A stretch of 64,000 nucleotides of DNA, from positions 122,882,872-122,946,871 of the forward strand of contig NC_079312.1 of the NCBI RefSeq assembly GCF_029931775.1, in the 5' to 3' direction. The stretch is from Euleptes europaea. Its lineage: Eukaryota; Chordata; Lepidosauria; Squamata; Sphaerodactylidae. Shown one piece after another: positions 52,401 to 61,079 of this stretch. Within the stretch, counting starts at the first letter, position 1, and the number at the start of each line of letters is the position of its first letter. The notes under the pieces are model-generated. The model searched no databases. It was not told the DNA's origin and saw only the letters and a list, made by a program, of their open reading frames with translations. A program made the translations under genes and the position numbers.

Positions 52401-52756
52401 TACTTTGATTTAATTTTCCTTTATAAAATTTCTAGGCCTAAAGCTGACAAGGATCCACTTTCACACAGTGCTGAAAATGCAAAGAGAATGACATGTAACA
52501 CAATGGTGGGAGTTGCTTTGACACTTTCCTCTCTGTTTGATTCTCAGTCTTTTCCAGAAAAATGGCATATGGAGTCCACCCAGAGGAGGTAGCAGAAGAA
52601 ATTCTGCGAACAGTGAACAGGAAGAAACAGGAAGTGTTCATGGCAAATCCCATTGCAAAGGCTGCTGTTTACATTCGCACATTCTTCCCAGATATATTTT
52701 TCGCTGTTGTTGCTGCTGGGGTTAAAGAAAAGCGGAAAACTGAAGATGAAAAATGA
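37341..52756 (+). CDS. DHRS7C: DHRS7C (SRP-35), SR short-chain dehydrogenase, 6 coding exons, 311 aa
   Basis: Joined exons are 37341-37494, 42593-42705, 44394-44604, 45712-45804, 47801-47956 and 52548-52756 (936 nt with stop). Seen: N-terminal hydrophobic anchor at residues 3-23; the family's variant nucleotide-binding motif TDAVSGMG at 43-50; NNAS at 125-128; structural Asn in ANYFG at 150; YAASK with Y191/K195; and a hydrophobic C-terminal stretch at about 281-301. The length equals that of mammalian DHRS7C as I recall it, and similarity is high throughout. Known for the family: a striated-muscle sarcoplasmic-reticulum membrane protein with an NAD(P)-dependent SDR fold and reported retinol dehydrogenase activity. 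Odd point: residue 178, thirteen before the catalytic Tyr, is Asn and not the usual Ser. The ATG at 37341 is chosen because it gives MGALAVLILPLL, matching the family N-terminus. It lies 7 bases after a CAG that could be an acceptor for a 5' UTR exon. Confidence 0.96.
37601..37752. mobile_element. Foldback element, copy P3a
   Basis: Arms GCACGGTCGCTTTAGCCTCC and GGAGGCTAAAGCGACCATGC, ends GGGCAAAAATGC/GCGTTTTCGCCC. It can fold into a stem of about 60 bp. Confidence 0.75.
37834..38051 (+). mobile_element. hAT MITE copy H11
   Basis: Perfect duplication TCTAGACC at both ends, 340 bp into DHRS7C intron 1. Confidence 0.93.
38343..38627 (+). mobile_element. CORE-SINE copy V6
   Basis: CAGCTTGGTGTAATGGTTAAG, GGGTTTGATTCCCTAC, TTGTAAGCTGGTTGGAGTC and the (TTC)n tail. 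Confidence 0.86.
39046..39133 (+). promoter_or_regulatory. MEF2 / E-box cluster in DHRS7C intron 1
   Basis: CTATTTATAG (39046-39055) and TTATAAATAG (39124-39133) both fit the MEF2 consensus YTAWWWWTAR. The E-box CAGGTG lies between them at 39107-39112 and another is at 38978-38983. DHRS7C is known as a striated-muscle gene, so a muscle enhancer is a reasonable inference; activity is untested. Confidence 0.4.
39696..39876. mobile_element. Foldback MITE, copy P2a
   Basis: GGCCATTTATGCATGGGAGG and its inverse at the ends. The arms also include AGATGCACATTTTCCCCATC and TTTGAGAATTCAG. Almost perfect hairpin over 181 bp. Confidence 0.85.
40432..40612 (+). mobile_element. tRNA-Ala-like SINE, copy R2
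   Basis: 5' truncated. Starts at AGGAGGTCCCAGGTTCAATCC and ends GATTCAGTACAAGGCAGC. Confidence 0.82.
40760..42010 (-). mobile_element. LTR-like family B, copy 2, with nested LTR
   Basis: Shares GGGATGGCAGTA, CCGCCCCCAAGCTGGGCATG and CCTCCCCCAAAATCCCTTAT with copies 1 and 3. A minus-strand TATA-like GCATAAAAAGGGGG lies at about 41730. Split by a 524-bp insertion. Confidence 0.5.
41081..41604 (-). mobile_element. Nested solo LTR fossil
   Basis: 524 bp, flanked by the 5-bp duplication GCGTT (41076-41080 and 41605-41609). The ends are related by inversion (ATTGGG/CCCAA). Its TGTTGGG-type end resembles that of the LTR starting at 48240. No internal genes, so a solo LTR. Confidence 0.62.
42158..42378 (+). 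mobile_element. 5S-derived SINE, copy S3
   Basis: Same structure as S1. Flanks ATGCTCATTTAT/ATGCTCAAATAT are an imperfect duplication. It ends 215 bp before DHRS7C exon 2. Confidence 0.87.
42593..42705 (+). CDS. DHRS7C: DHRS7C coding exon 2
   Basis: Acceptor TTTCTTTTCCAG and donor GCA|GTGAGT. Encodes residues 52-89 (ECSRVFHTGGARLVLCGK...), the cofactor-specificity region. Ends at phase 0. Confidence 0.95.
43268..43640. mobile_element. Foldback-family element, copy P5
   Basis: Ends GCCATTTTTGCATGGTTA and ACCATGCAAAAATGTCC are inverted. The interior is CpG-containing and not palindromic, unlike P1-P3. Confidence 0.55.
43836..44124 (+). mobile_element. Sauria-like tRNA SINE, copy T2
   Basis: GCCCCGTGGTGCAGAGTGG head, GAGTTCAATCCTGATGG B-box region, tail CTTTACCTTTTTA. 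Perfect 10-bp duplication ACAATAGTGT (43826-43835 and 44125-44134). Confidence 0.88.
44394..44604 (+). CDS. DHRS7C: DHRS7C coding exon 3
   Basis: Acceptor CTTTTGTAG and donor AAAG|GTATTA. Encodes residues 90-159 with LDLSDV, DILINNAS and MDANYFG, the SDR core. Confidence 0.95.
44945..45137 (-). mobile_element. hAT MITE copy H12
   Basis: Perfect duplication GCAGTATT at both ends, in DHRS7C intron 3. Confidence 0.92.
45138..45711. other. DHRS7C intron 3, distal part
   Basis: No repeat recognised. Confidence 0.5.
45712..45804 (+). CDS. DHRS7C: DHRS7C coding exon 4
   Basis: Acceptor TTCACCTTCAG and donor CCT|GTAAGT. Encodes residues 160-190, including VLVNNIQGK where most SDRs have the catalytic Ser. 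The Tyr191 codon is split across the following intron. Confidence 0.94.
45805..46505. other. DHRS7C intron 4, proximal part
   Basis: No repeat recognised. A readable frame continues from exon 4 but only into intron. Confidence 0.5.
46506..46702 (-). mobile_element. hAT MITE copy H13
   Basis: Perfect duplication CTTCCCTT at both ends. The left end is degraded. Confidence 0.87.
46703..47370. other. DHRS7C intron 4, middle
   Basis: AT-rich, nothing recognised. Confidence 0.5.
47375..47608 (-). mobile_element. CORE-SINE copy V7 with GGT expansion
   Basis: CCCAAGGTCACCCAGCTGGC, GAATCAAACCTGGTTCTCC, TAACCATTACACTACAC. Next to its tail side a (GGT)n/(GGA)n run occupies about 47380-47417. Confidence 0.8.
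47801..47956 (+). CDS. DHRS7C: DHRS7C coding exon 5
   Basis: Acceptor TTATTCCTAG and donor AAAT|GTAAGC. Completes Y191 and encodes AASKHAALGFFDCLRAE through residue 242. Confidence 0.95.
48184..49655 (+). mobile_element. tRNA-Ala-like SINE, copy R3, internally deleted and split
   Basis: Head GGGGCTGTGGCTCAGTGGC...GCATGCAGA, then a jump (internal deletion) to TGGACTAAGG, then the LTR, then GGGTCTGATTCAGTATAAGG. Confidence 0.82.
48240..49619 (-). mobile_element. Solo LTR fossil, about 1.38 kb
   Basis: TGTTGGGAG...ACACA ends. On the minus strand a TATA box GGCTATAAAAAGC at about 48630 and AATAAACTGC at about 48415 give U3-R-U5 order. Flanked by AAGG/AAGG or AGG depending on the exact end. No coding content, consistent with LTR-LTR recombination. 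It is the youngest member of this stack. ERV or Gypsy class not determined. Confidence 0.7.
49839..50289. other. DHRS7C intron 5 stretch
   Basis: No element recognised. Confidence 0.45.
50290..50530 (-). mobile_element. MIR-like SINE fragment
   Basis: TTTATATCCCGCTCTTCTGCC, CAAGGTCACCCAGCAAGC, GGATCGAACCCAGG. Confidence 0.6.
50665..50750 (-). repeat. Retro-repeat fragment (GCACCTTTAAGACTAAC)
   Basis: GGCACCTTTAAGACTAACAAAG and GAAGCTTTCATGAGTCAGCC, then TTCTTCAGATGCG. Same family as 55537-55747. Confidence 0.65.
50909..51102 (-). mobile_element. Old hAT MITE copy H14
   Basis: TAGGCTTGGCAATCTCCAGG...GTTGGCAACCCTG. Same diverged subfamily as 16847-17038. Confidence 0.7.
51413..51616 (-). mobile_element. 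hAT MITE copy H15
   Basis: TAGGGTTGCCAACCTCTAGG...GGCAACCCTA. Flanks match only weakly (5 of 8). Confidence 0.85.
51617..52131. other. DHRS7C intron 5, distal part
   Basis: Nothing recognised. A short GGT run at about 52070. Confidence 0.45.
52162..52300 (-). mobile_element. CORE-SINE copy V8, partial
   Basis: GGCCCAAGGTCACCCAGCAGG and CAATCGAACCCGGTTC, head at right (TTAACCACTGCCCCACGC). Confidence 0.78.
52548..52756 (+). CDS. DHRS7C: DHRS7C coding exon 6 (terminal)
   Basis: The acceptor is TTGATTCTCAG, not the in-frame-looking TTTTCCAG 8 bases later. It is chosen because it restores WKFFSRKMAYGVHP, matching the family. Ends ...KTEDEK, TGA at 52754-52756. Confidence 0.94.
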
Positions 52757-53960
52757 TTGTGCCTGACTCTCCTTCTCTGGCAGTAGGGTTGCCAGAGCCC
52801 CATATTTTATGGGCTCACTGTGTCAAAGCCATACAACTCTGGATGAATTACTAATATGTTCCATGATTGAACGCTTGGAGGCAGTGGAGCTGGGAACTGT
52901 AATCTTTTCAACTACCATTAAAAAATGCACTCCAGGACTCTGGAAGAATGGTTCCCTGGAGTGACTTGTGAGCCATCTGATAAGTCTGAGGTGATGCAAG
53001 GACTCCTGGGAATTGTGGTGGCAGGGGTGGTAGTAGATGGCGTAAACTTCTAATCTGAAGAGGCTATGCCCAGCATACTATACTATCTGGGCAGTTGTGG
53101 AAATAGGGATGCATAAGCAGGTTCAGACAGAGAAAACAGGTGCCAAACTAGAGAAATGATCAGACGTAGAAGATGGAGAGCAGATGGCATTGGTGGGGGT
53201 GAGTGTATGGTGTTAGTTTTACTAAGGAATGTAGGATACCTTTGTTAAAAGGACTGATTTTTAGAGGAGGATAAGGAGATTGGTGTGGGTGCAGTTGCCA
53301 TTTCTGTGGGTTAGTGCAAGTATTATTTCATCCTGGTTCCGAATTGCACTGAGAATCTCTAGTTGGAAATGTTTGCAATTTTTATATTTAAGGAATTGTC
53401 AACACCCAGGGGAAAATGCACATTGTGTACTTTAAAACCTAGAGATCTCGGTGTATCACATAACTTCAGGGTTTTTTGCCAACCTTGTAGTATTTTATGC
53501 CCCCCAAAACAATATGATTATTATAGGATTTTGCATTCGCTGATATTTCAATTGTGGGGGGGGGGGCGATGTGAAGGAGAAGAGAGATCAGAGGTATGAT
53601 AAGTATCTGAAGACTGCTGTAGTCAGGGTTGCTGGATCAAAATCTGTATAGCAATCACTGGCAGAGCTGTTATGCTAGGGAAAAGCCTCATTTTAAAGAA
53701 GCATGCATTTTAAAATATAGCTCCTCTGTCAATTAATCATCGAGAAGGACAATATGGTAGGACAAACATGATGCTGTGTTGTACTGGAGCTATATCTGGC
53801 CTTAGGTGTACAACTTTGGTTTCACCTGTAGTAGGGCCTCAGGAGTTAATGATCACAAAACGGTGGATTGGGAGTAGTAGTGGACAGCTAGGGGCTGGCA
53901 ACCACCTGGGAGCTTTTGAGGGTGGGGCCAGGCATCATACAGTGACACTTTCCCCCTCTA
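52757..53960 (+). other. DHRS7C 3' UTR and downstream
   Basis: A weak poly(A) signal ATTAAA at 52917-52922; no AATAAA in the first 700 bp. No repeat recognised before the hAT element. Confidence 0.35.
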
Positions 53961-53963
53961 GAG

Positions 53964-54158
53964 CAGAGTTTCCCAAACTTTATGAGTCATGGAGCACTTT
54001 TCAGGGGAGAAATTTGTCACGGAGCATTAATTTTCACCTAGCACCCATATACTAAACCAAATGATAGTAGTATTTGTCTTTCCAATCTCTTCATGGAGCA
54101 CTAGGAGATGTTTCGCGGAGCACCAAGTGCTCCTTGGAGCACAGTTTGGGAACCTTTG
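53964..54158 (+). mobile_element. Non-autonomous hAT (Charlie-like), 195 bp
   Basis: TIRs CAGAGTTTCCCAAACT / AGTTTGGGAACCTTTG. Flanks CTCTAGAG/CTCTAGAA match at 7 of 8. Confidence 0.85.
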
Positions 54159-54432
54159 CTCTAGAAGCTGAAGGATGGAGGTCTGTCACTATAGTCCTCC
54201 TACTTTGCGGGTGGAGCCAGACACAAAATGGCAGCTTGCCCAAAAGTTATGTTTTGGACCCAGTCCACAGGGCTCAGGTGTGAAAACCTCTCACCCCTGC
54301 TGTTTTCCCAAAGCGAACCACCACCACCATCCCAAGCTATAACTTGTCCTGCAGGGGGGAAAGTGCGCAGTTCCTCCATTTTTTCCTTAGAAGAGGCAAA
54401 CAGGAGCTTTGAGGCAGGGACAAAGAGTCAAT

Positions 54433-54838
54433 GGTCTAAAACGCATGGTCGCTGAACCTCCTTTATTCCCCGTCTCAGCCAGGATCAAAGTAACCCGGGC
54501 TGGGGGGGTGCCGGACTGGACGCATTACCTTGAATGAGCAGGGACGAAACTGTGTGCAAATCGATCCATGAAAACAGAAAATGTGGGAGACATGGAGTTC
54601 CTGTTTAGTTTGCCACATACCCCGCCCCCCCCCCGGTGATTAGTCATTTCAAATTGACCAATGATGAGCCAGGAAGAACAGTTTGACTCGGCCCAGAAGA
54701 GGAATGGGAAAAGCCGGGTTCATTTTGCGTCGAAACAGGGCTGAGCAGACAATCAATAAGGTAACGCCCGTTTGCAAAAATTTGATCCTGGCTGAAACAG
54801 GGAATAAAGGAGGCTACAGCGACCATGTGTTTTAGACC
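54433..54838. mobile_element. Foldback element, copy P3b
   Basis: Ends GGTCTAAAACGCATGGTCGC and GCGACCATGTGTTTTAGACC, both flanked by AAT. The arms match P3a but the centre is longer and GC-variable. Confidence 0.75.
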
Positions 54839-55169
54839 AATGGGACACTCTTTGCCCGTCCAGAGCAAGGGTGCACGTGTGAAGAAGAAGGGGCAGATGA
54901 GAAAGTGCCGGTACTGTCATTTTCCATTGCATGAAAGAAAAAGAGGAGAGAAGCTGCTGCAGCAGCTTTAAAGGAGAGGAGAAGTAAGTGATTACAGCAG
55001 CAATGAAGAAGGGGCAGAGATATACTTTTAATTGCTTGGGGAGTTGCTGGTCACTTGCGGTCCCAGCCCTATGGGGGGACGGAACGGGGAGCAAGAGGGG
55101 GGCCACGGCCATCCCAAGGGCCACTCCTCCCTGGTGACGGAAAGGCGTGTTCTTACCAAGAATGACTAG
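54839..55169. other. Intergenic stretch
   Basis: Nothing recognised. Confidence 0.45.
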
Positions 55170-56215
55170 TACTCGATAGCTGGAGTAAACAGGCCACAAC
55201 TTTATTGATTACAGCGTTAGGCATTGGCAAGCATGGAGGGCGGGATCCAGGAATCAGCTGACCCGTCTGTCAGCTGATCACACCCTGCACCCAACCCGCC
55301 TGCTGGGCACAGCCTGAGATGGCAGTATGCTGGGACCCACGTGGGCGGCAGCCAACCGTGTGGTCCACTGCCACTTGGGAGGAGGCCAAACCGCAGCCCC
55401 CGAGACAGGCTTAACCATTCCTGGCCTCCCCCCAAAACCCCTTATTAGGGTCCCCAGAATGGGAAGCGGGGCACGCAGGCCATCTTTCCCCCAAACTGGA
55501 TCCAGCCCCATGCCCAAACCGCCAACCATTAGTTGTAGTCAAAAAGGGCAAGAGTCCAGTAGCACCTTAAAGACTAACAAAAATATTTTCTGGTAGGGTA
55601 TGAGCTTTTGTGAGCCACAGCGTGAGCTGTGGCTCACGAAAGCTCATACCCTACCAGAAAATATTTTTGTTAGTCTTTAAGGTGCTACTGGACTCTTGCC
55701 CTTTTTGACTACTGCAAACAGACTAACACGGCTACCCACTGTGAATTAACCATTAGTTGTGACAGATAACCCAGCTAAAATCCCATGCACAAGGGGAGGG
55801 TGGGCGGGACAAGCGGCATGGAGGGGAAAGAATGGCCACAGCCAGGGGAGGGGCCGCCTTTTATCCCCCCTCCCGACAAGCCGGCCGGAGTGGACCCTAT
55901 TGGGCTGGGGTGGGCCCCGTGACCCCCCGGCAGAGCCCGCGAAACCTAGTAAGGGGCTGGCCGCAAGGGTGGGCAGGAGCCGGCAGCCACCATTATCCAT
56001 CCCGGCCGCCACACGTAGGGCCCATACTGCCCCCTCCCTTCGCGGGCCCCCCCCGGCCCCCGAGCCATCTCCTGGACCGGTGCCGCTGCCTGGATCGGCC
56101 GCAGCAGCTGGTAACTGGGCGCCAGCCCCCGTTTCCCCCCGCTCCTCCCCCCTCCCTGCGGGTCCGCAAACCCGGATCCCCCCAGCGGGATCCGCTGCTT
56201 TCCGGTGATCTTCGG
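55170..56215 (-). mobile_element. LTR-like family B, copy 3
   Basis: Minus-strand AATAAAGTTGTGGCC near 55200 and TATA-like GGATAAAAGGCGG near 55865, with a CpG-rich upstream part (55870-56200). The core matches copies 1 and 2. Interrupted at 55537-55747 by a palindromic retro-insert. Ends not resolved. Confidence 0.5.
55537..55747 (+). mobile_element. Palindromic retro-insert with 13-bp duplication
   Basis: Two inverted arms of about 85 bp (AAAAAGGGCAAGAGTCCAGT ... and its reverse complement near 55705) are separated by a tiny loop and followed by CAGACTAACACGGCTACCC. Exact flanking duplication AACCATTAGTTGT (55524-55536 and 55748-55760). Confidence 0.85.
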
Positions 56216-56730
56216 CTCGCATCTGGTTTATAGCAAGACGAGGGATCTTTCATTGTGAGTGATACAGAAAAGGTTTATGTACAGTGGGAGTGAAACTGGG
56301 ATGAGTGCAAACTGTGTGAAATGGTTATGTGTGTATGCATATGAGGAGACGGGGCTGAATGGAGAGATGGCTGCTACTAAGTTTCTATCTGCTGCAGGGC
56401 TTTCAGAGGTCTGTGCCGATCAGTGCACTTTTTAGAGGCGTGCGTGCTCTCCCTTCCCTATCCTAGAGAAGGGGAAGGAGGGGAAAACAAGCCCTCAAAG
56501 TATTCCCTGACTCCACTGCCCCCATTTCCCCCTTGGTTCACCAGCTTAAGTTTGTGGCAGCTGTAAGTTCCCTTCAAAAATGAATACTTTCCCTCCAGGA
56601 ATACATCCGCAGTTTGACGCAAAATTGTGAAGAGGAAAAAAAACAAACCTCCTGCACATACTATGATGCAGATTGTACTTCCCTTACATTCTTATTTCAG
56701 ATAACAGCAGCCCTACCAGGAAGTGTCATA
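56216..56730. other. Intergenic, nothing recognised
   Basis: Non-coding. Confidence 0.45.
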
Positions 56731-57340
56731 AATAAAATTCTTGTTTCAACTATATCTTTTATTAAGATCCTTGTTTTCATTATTAATTCCAAAAGTAACT
56801 GTTTTGTTATTAGGTGGTTTTCTATGGTTTTATTTTATTTCATTATTTCTTTTGTTATTGTTGCTTCGTTTTCACAATTCTGTTTTGTTATTTCCCACTG
56901 GTTTCAATGGAAGCTGCCCCTTCTCCTTCATGGTTTTCCAGTTAAATTTGCGGGACCGTCCCTCCTGCTACACCCCCAGAGAGCACTGTGTTCGGCTGAA
57001 AACAACTTGCTGGTGGTCCCTGGCCCTAGAACCATCCGGCTGTCCTTGACCAGGGCCGGGGACTTTTCAGCGCTGGCCCCAGCCTGTTGGAACTCTCTAT
57101 CTAATGAGACTCGTGCCCTGTGGGACTTTACTCAGTTCTGCATGGCATGTAAGACAGAGATGTTCTGCCAGGCATATGGTTGAGGGCAGCAATGGTACAT
57201 TGTTTGGCTGGCCTCCCTGCCCCCTGCCCTTTTTCCATCTTCCTTCCCCATTCTACCCTTCCTCTCTTTTTCTTCCCTCTTCTGTTCCTCCGCCATCAGT
57301 GTCTTCCCGGCTTAGCTCAGTTGGGCCATTGGGGCAGTGC
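56731..57340 (+). mobile_element. L2-like LINE fragment (ORF2 C-terminus)
   Basis: A frame reading LSLTRAGDFSALAPACWNSL, then ALWDFTQFCMACKTEMF resembles the ORF2 C-terminus of squamate L2-like LINEs (usual form ...FS..AP..WNSLP). The upstream half is T-rich and less clear. Confidence 0.6.
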
Positions 57341-57415
57341 TGGATTTAGATGAAGAGAGGTCCTAAGCTATTCCACTTGTGAGGCCCCTCCCAAACCCCC
57401 ACCCTCACGGCTAGA

Positions 57416-57621
57416 TAGGGTTGGCAGGTCCCTGTTCGCCACCAGCAGGAGGTTTTGGGGGCAGAGCCTGAGGAGGGCGGGGTTTGGGGAGGGGAGGGAC
57501 TTCAATGCCATAGAGTCCAATTGCCAAAGCAGCCATTTTCTCCAGGTGAACTGATCTCTATTGACTGGAGATCAGTTGGAATAGCAGATCTCCAGCTAGT
57601 ACCTGGCAGTTGACAACCCTA
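57416..57621 (+). mobile_element. hAT MITE copy H16
   Basis: Flanks CGGCTAGA/CGCCTAGA match at 7 of 8. Confidence 0.87.
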
Positions 57622-58581
57622 CGCCTAGAGGAAGATGGAAGAGTGTTTTAAATAAAATTCCATGAAGCCAAGGATGATGACGGGCATTTAAAATTCCGCA
57701 ATTCACAGTTCCTCCTCTAAAGGACATCAGATGTTATTGTTAAATACCATAGTGATTGGGGTGGGGGTTGGGGTGGGGAAGCAAAAATGTTAAAATTAAC
57801 ACTGAAAAAATTAACACTGTGAAAAACTTTTGCAGTAACCAAACTTTGTAAACATTTTGTGAATTAAGCAGGAATTTTTAGGAAAATGAAATTGTAAGTT
57901 TACAGTTATATTCTTTAAAATACATATATTCTTTTAAAATACGTATTAAGAACTAAAGAAACTAGTCAAATACGCGAAGACTAAAAAAGTTTTTTTTCCT
58001 AGCCTTTGTCATAGCAAAATCATCCAAACGCTCATCAAAATTTGTCTAAGTTTGTCACTTTCAATGCACAGAACGCTCAATGCAGACAACCTCTTTTGGG
58101 ACATTGCGGCCCTTAATCCAAGAAACCTAGCACTTTTCCTCCTCAGGTAACATCCCCAGCCAGTCCCAAACTTTAAATATATGCATCAGCAGAGACAGAA
58201 TCCCTCATCCTGGATGTTACAAGGTGGTAATCATCTCCTTACAATTCCCCTTTCTGTGCAAGATCAGACACAAGTCTTCATCAAGTTGATTTAGACTATG
58301 GGGGCCTAAAAGGAAGAAATAACAGTCACGTCTATAGTCTGCAAGCTGGCCAATAACTTTTCATCTAATGTGAAACTACAGAAAATGGATCCATCCAATA
58401 AGCTTGGTATGAAGTACAGTTTTGTTGTTCTAGTTTTTATTTAATCAAATGCTGATTTTAAGTTGATGGGTTTTTTTGTTGTTTTGATTTTTGATTATTT
58501 TTCCTTCCATCTGAAGAGGCAACAAAGAAATAATATAAATTAATTAACATGCAATAAATAAAATAAGGTATTCAGGCATAT
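57622..58581. other. Intergenic, AT-rich
   Basis: No feature recognised. Confidence 0.5.
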
Positions 58582-58803
58582 GCCCTGACCTGGATGGCCC
58601 AGGCTAGCCTGATCTCGTCAGATCTCAGAAGCTAAGCAGGGTCAGCCCTGGTTAGTATTTGGATGGGAGACCACCGAGGAATACCAGGGCCGCTGTGCAG
58701 AGGAAGGCACTGGCGAACCACCTCTGTTAGTCTCTTGCCATGAAAACCCCAAAAAGGGGTCGCTATAAGTCGGCTGCGACTTGACGGTGCTTTACACACA
58801 CAC
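58582..58803 (+). mobile_element. 5S-derived SINE, copy S4
   Basis: 222 bp, nearly identical to S1. Perfect 12-bp duplication ATTCAGGCATAT (58570-58581 and 58804-58815). Confidence 0.92.
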
Positions 58804-58872
58804 ATTCAGGCATATAGTGATGAAGCATTTGGTGGAAAGCTTTAGAGTTTAAAAAACATTGTGTTGTTGAGT

Positions 58873-59225
58873 AAGAACATAAGAACATAAGAAAGGCCCC
58901 GCTGGATCAGACCAAGGCCCATCAAGTCCAGCAATCTGTTCACACAGTGGCCAACCAGGTGCCCCCAGGAAGCCCCCAAACAAGACGACTGCAGCAGCAC
59001 CATCCTGCCTGTGTTCCACTGCACGTAATATAACAGGCATGCTCCTCTGATACTAGAGAGAATAGGGATGCAGCATGACTAGTTTCCGCTTTTACTAGCA
59101 GCCATGAATAGCCCTCTCTTCTATGAACATGTCCACTCCCCTCTTAAAGCCTTCCAAGTTGGCAGCCATCACCACATTCTGGGGCAGGGAGTTCCACAAT
59201 TTAACTATGCATTGTGTGAAGAAAT
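58873..59225 (-). mobile_element. CR1-type LINE 3' end
   Basis: AAGAACATAAGAACATAAG microsatellite end, then GGCCCCGCTGGATCAGACC. Same subfamily as 15784-16140. Confidence 0.8.
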
Positions 59226-59289
59226 ACATTTTCTCATCTCTGGAAATACCACGGGTACCGTATGACTTCAGAGAAGGATGGACTGGGGG

Positions 59290-59509
59290 TAGGGTTGCCA
59301 GCTCTGGGTTGGGAAATACCTGGAGATTTTGGGGTCTGGAGCCTGAGGACAGCAGGGTTTGGGGAGGGGAGGGACTTCAATGGAGTATGATGCCATAAAG
59401 CCCACCTTCCAAAGCAGCCATTTTTTCCAGGTGAACTGATCTCTGTCACCTGGAGATCAGTTGTAATAGTGGGAGATCTCCAGCCACCACCTGGAGGTTG
59501 GCAACCCTA
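59290..59509 (+). mobile_element. hAT MITE copy H17
   Basis: TAGGGTTGCCAGCTCTGGG...GGCAACCCTA. Flanks not clearly duplicated. Confidence 0.85.
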
Positions 59510-60283
59510 ACCGGAGAACAAAATTCTGGGGGTACCAGTTAGTTGGGGAGCCAGAGGGTTGCTGTAGTATGGTTATGGGAAGCGACAACAATGGGCAAAG
59601 GCTGTCCTCGTTTTCTCCTCCCCGGCAGTTGCTGGCTCGCAACAAGATGAGCCAGACTGGGTCCCAGAATCAGACCTCCCCGGATGAAGTTTGTTTCAGC
59701 TGGCCTTGGGGGTGGCTGTTGAAGTGCCCTGGTTGTCTTATAGAGTCCAATGAAGACAACTAGGAGGAGGTTAAAAAGAGCAACAGTTCTTTAGTTAGCT
59801 AAACACAGACCTGGGGGTGAAATAACCCACAAAAAAGATGTGAAGAGTTACTCGCCCGAGAAACAAAGGAAAGTCAGTAACATTTATGCATTCGCATGGG
59901 GCAGGCCCATGGCTGCTGACAAGCAGATTGATACACAAAAGCACCAATACACATTAAGTGTCTACTTCACTCTAATTTGCACAACCTATAGACATTGGCC
60001 GAAGGCTATCTCTAAGCCAGTTCTAGGTCTTGTGATCTTAGTAACTAGAAAACGCATTCCTAAGGATGAAGGTAATTCAGAGCTCTCTACTGGTGAAAGG
60101 CCGTACCAAGCACAGAGAGCATGATTTGTTGGTTCATGGCTCCCGGATGCCAACTTCCCAAAGCTTCCATGTGTGTGCATATGAGTATATAGTATTTTAT
60201 ACCAGCCCTTATATCTGGGCATTACACTGTCAGCTTAGGAACTCTTTTCTCCTAGACATGTGGCCATTTTGCTAATGTGTGTG
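59510..60283. other. Intergenic, nothing recognised
   Basis: Non-coding. Confidence 0.45.
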
Positions 60284-60395
60284 TGCATGTGTGTGTGTAA
60301 AGTGCCGTCAAGTCGCAGCCGACTTATGGCGACCCCTTTTGGGGGTTTCAGCTGGCCTTGGGGGTTTCCATGGCAAGAGACTAACAGACTTCGCT
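60284..60395 (-). mobile_element. 5S-derived SINE tail fragment, S5
   Basis: TGTGTGTAAAGTGCCGTCAAG, GACTTATGGCGACCCC and CCATGGCAAGAGACTAACAG. The 5S head is missing. Confidence 0.78.
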
Positions 60396-60494
60396 AATAC
60401 ACAGAAGGAAATCCCAATCCTCATTGAACAAAGTGGGGCCTGACTTCCGAGCAAGCTTACTCTTCAGTCAGAGGGTATGGATTTGCGGCAAGAC

Positions 60495-60861
60495 TAGGGC
60501 TGCCAGCTCCAGGGTGGGGAATACCCGGAGGAGGGCCCGGTTTGACTTCAATGCCATAGCGACCAATTGCCAAAGCGGCCATTTTTCTCCAGGGAAACTG
60601 GTCTCCACTGCCTGGCGATTAGTTGTAATAGCAGGTCTCCAGCCACCACCTGGAGGTTAAAAATTATAAGTTATAAAGTATAAGTTATAGAAAATAAAAA
60701 TTATAAATATTAAATAAAAATTAAAAATAATTTTTATTTTCTATTTTATAATTTTTATTTTCTATTTCATATCGAGCCTTTGTGCTGTTGTTCTTTGTAC
60801 TTAGTATATGCCAGCATAAATAGTTTGTTCCTTTAGTACCACCCGGAGGTTGGCAACCCCA
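60495..60861 (+). mobile_element. hAT MITE copy H18, split by a retro-insert
   Basis: TAGGGCTGCCAGCTCC at left, GAGGTTGGCAACCCC at right. Interrupted after the TGGAGGTT motif. Confidence 0.8.
60659..60837 (-). mobile_element. A-rich retro-insert
   Basis: 179 bp flanked by a 14-bp duplication (ACCACCTGGAGGTT 60645-60658, ACCACCCGGAGGTT 60838-60851). The minus strand reads ACTAAAGGAACAAAC... AAGGCTCGATATGAAATAG, then a long A/T-rich tail that folds back on itself. Source element not identified. Confidence 0.7.
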
Positions 60862-60869
60862 AGCCTGAC

Positions 60870-61079
60870 TAGAGTTGCCAGGCCCCTCTTCGCCACCGGC
60901 GGGAGATTTTGGGGGGCGGATCCTGAGGAGGGCGGGGGTTGGGGAGGGGCGGGACTTCAAGGCCACGGAGCCCAACGGCCAAAACGGCCGTTTTCTCCCG
61001 GGGAACTGGTCTCTACCGGCTGGAGATCAGTTGTAATAGCCGGGGATCTCCAGCTCGTGCCTGGAGGCTGGCGACCCTA
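60870..61079 (+). mobile_element. hAT MITE copy H19, CpG-rich
   Basis: Perfect duplication AGCCTGAC (60862-60869 and 61080-61087). Its body has many TpG/CpA-to-CpG differences from the other copies (e.g. ACGGCCGTTTTCTCCCGGGG). Confidence 0.92.

Noticed and set aside
55746-56233. 133-158 aa GC-rich ORFs on both strands
   Set aside because: Pro/Arg/Gly-rich composition in the CpG-rich part of an LTR-like fossil. No splice sites or homology.
56614-57183. 189-aa plus-strand ORF as a host gene
   Set aside because: The C-terminal part matches an L2-like LINE ORF2 end and the N-terminal part is T-rich low complexity.
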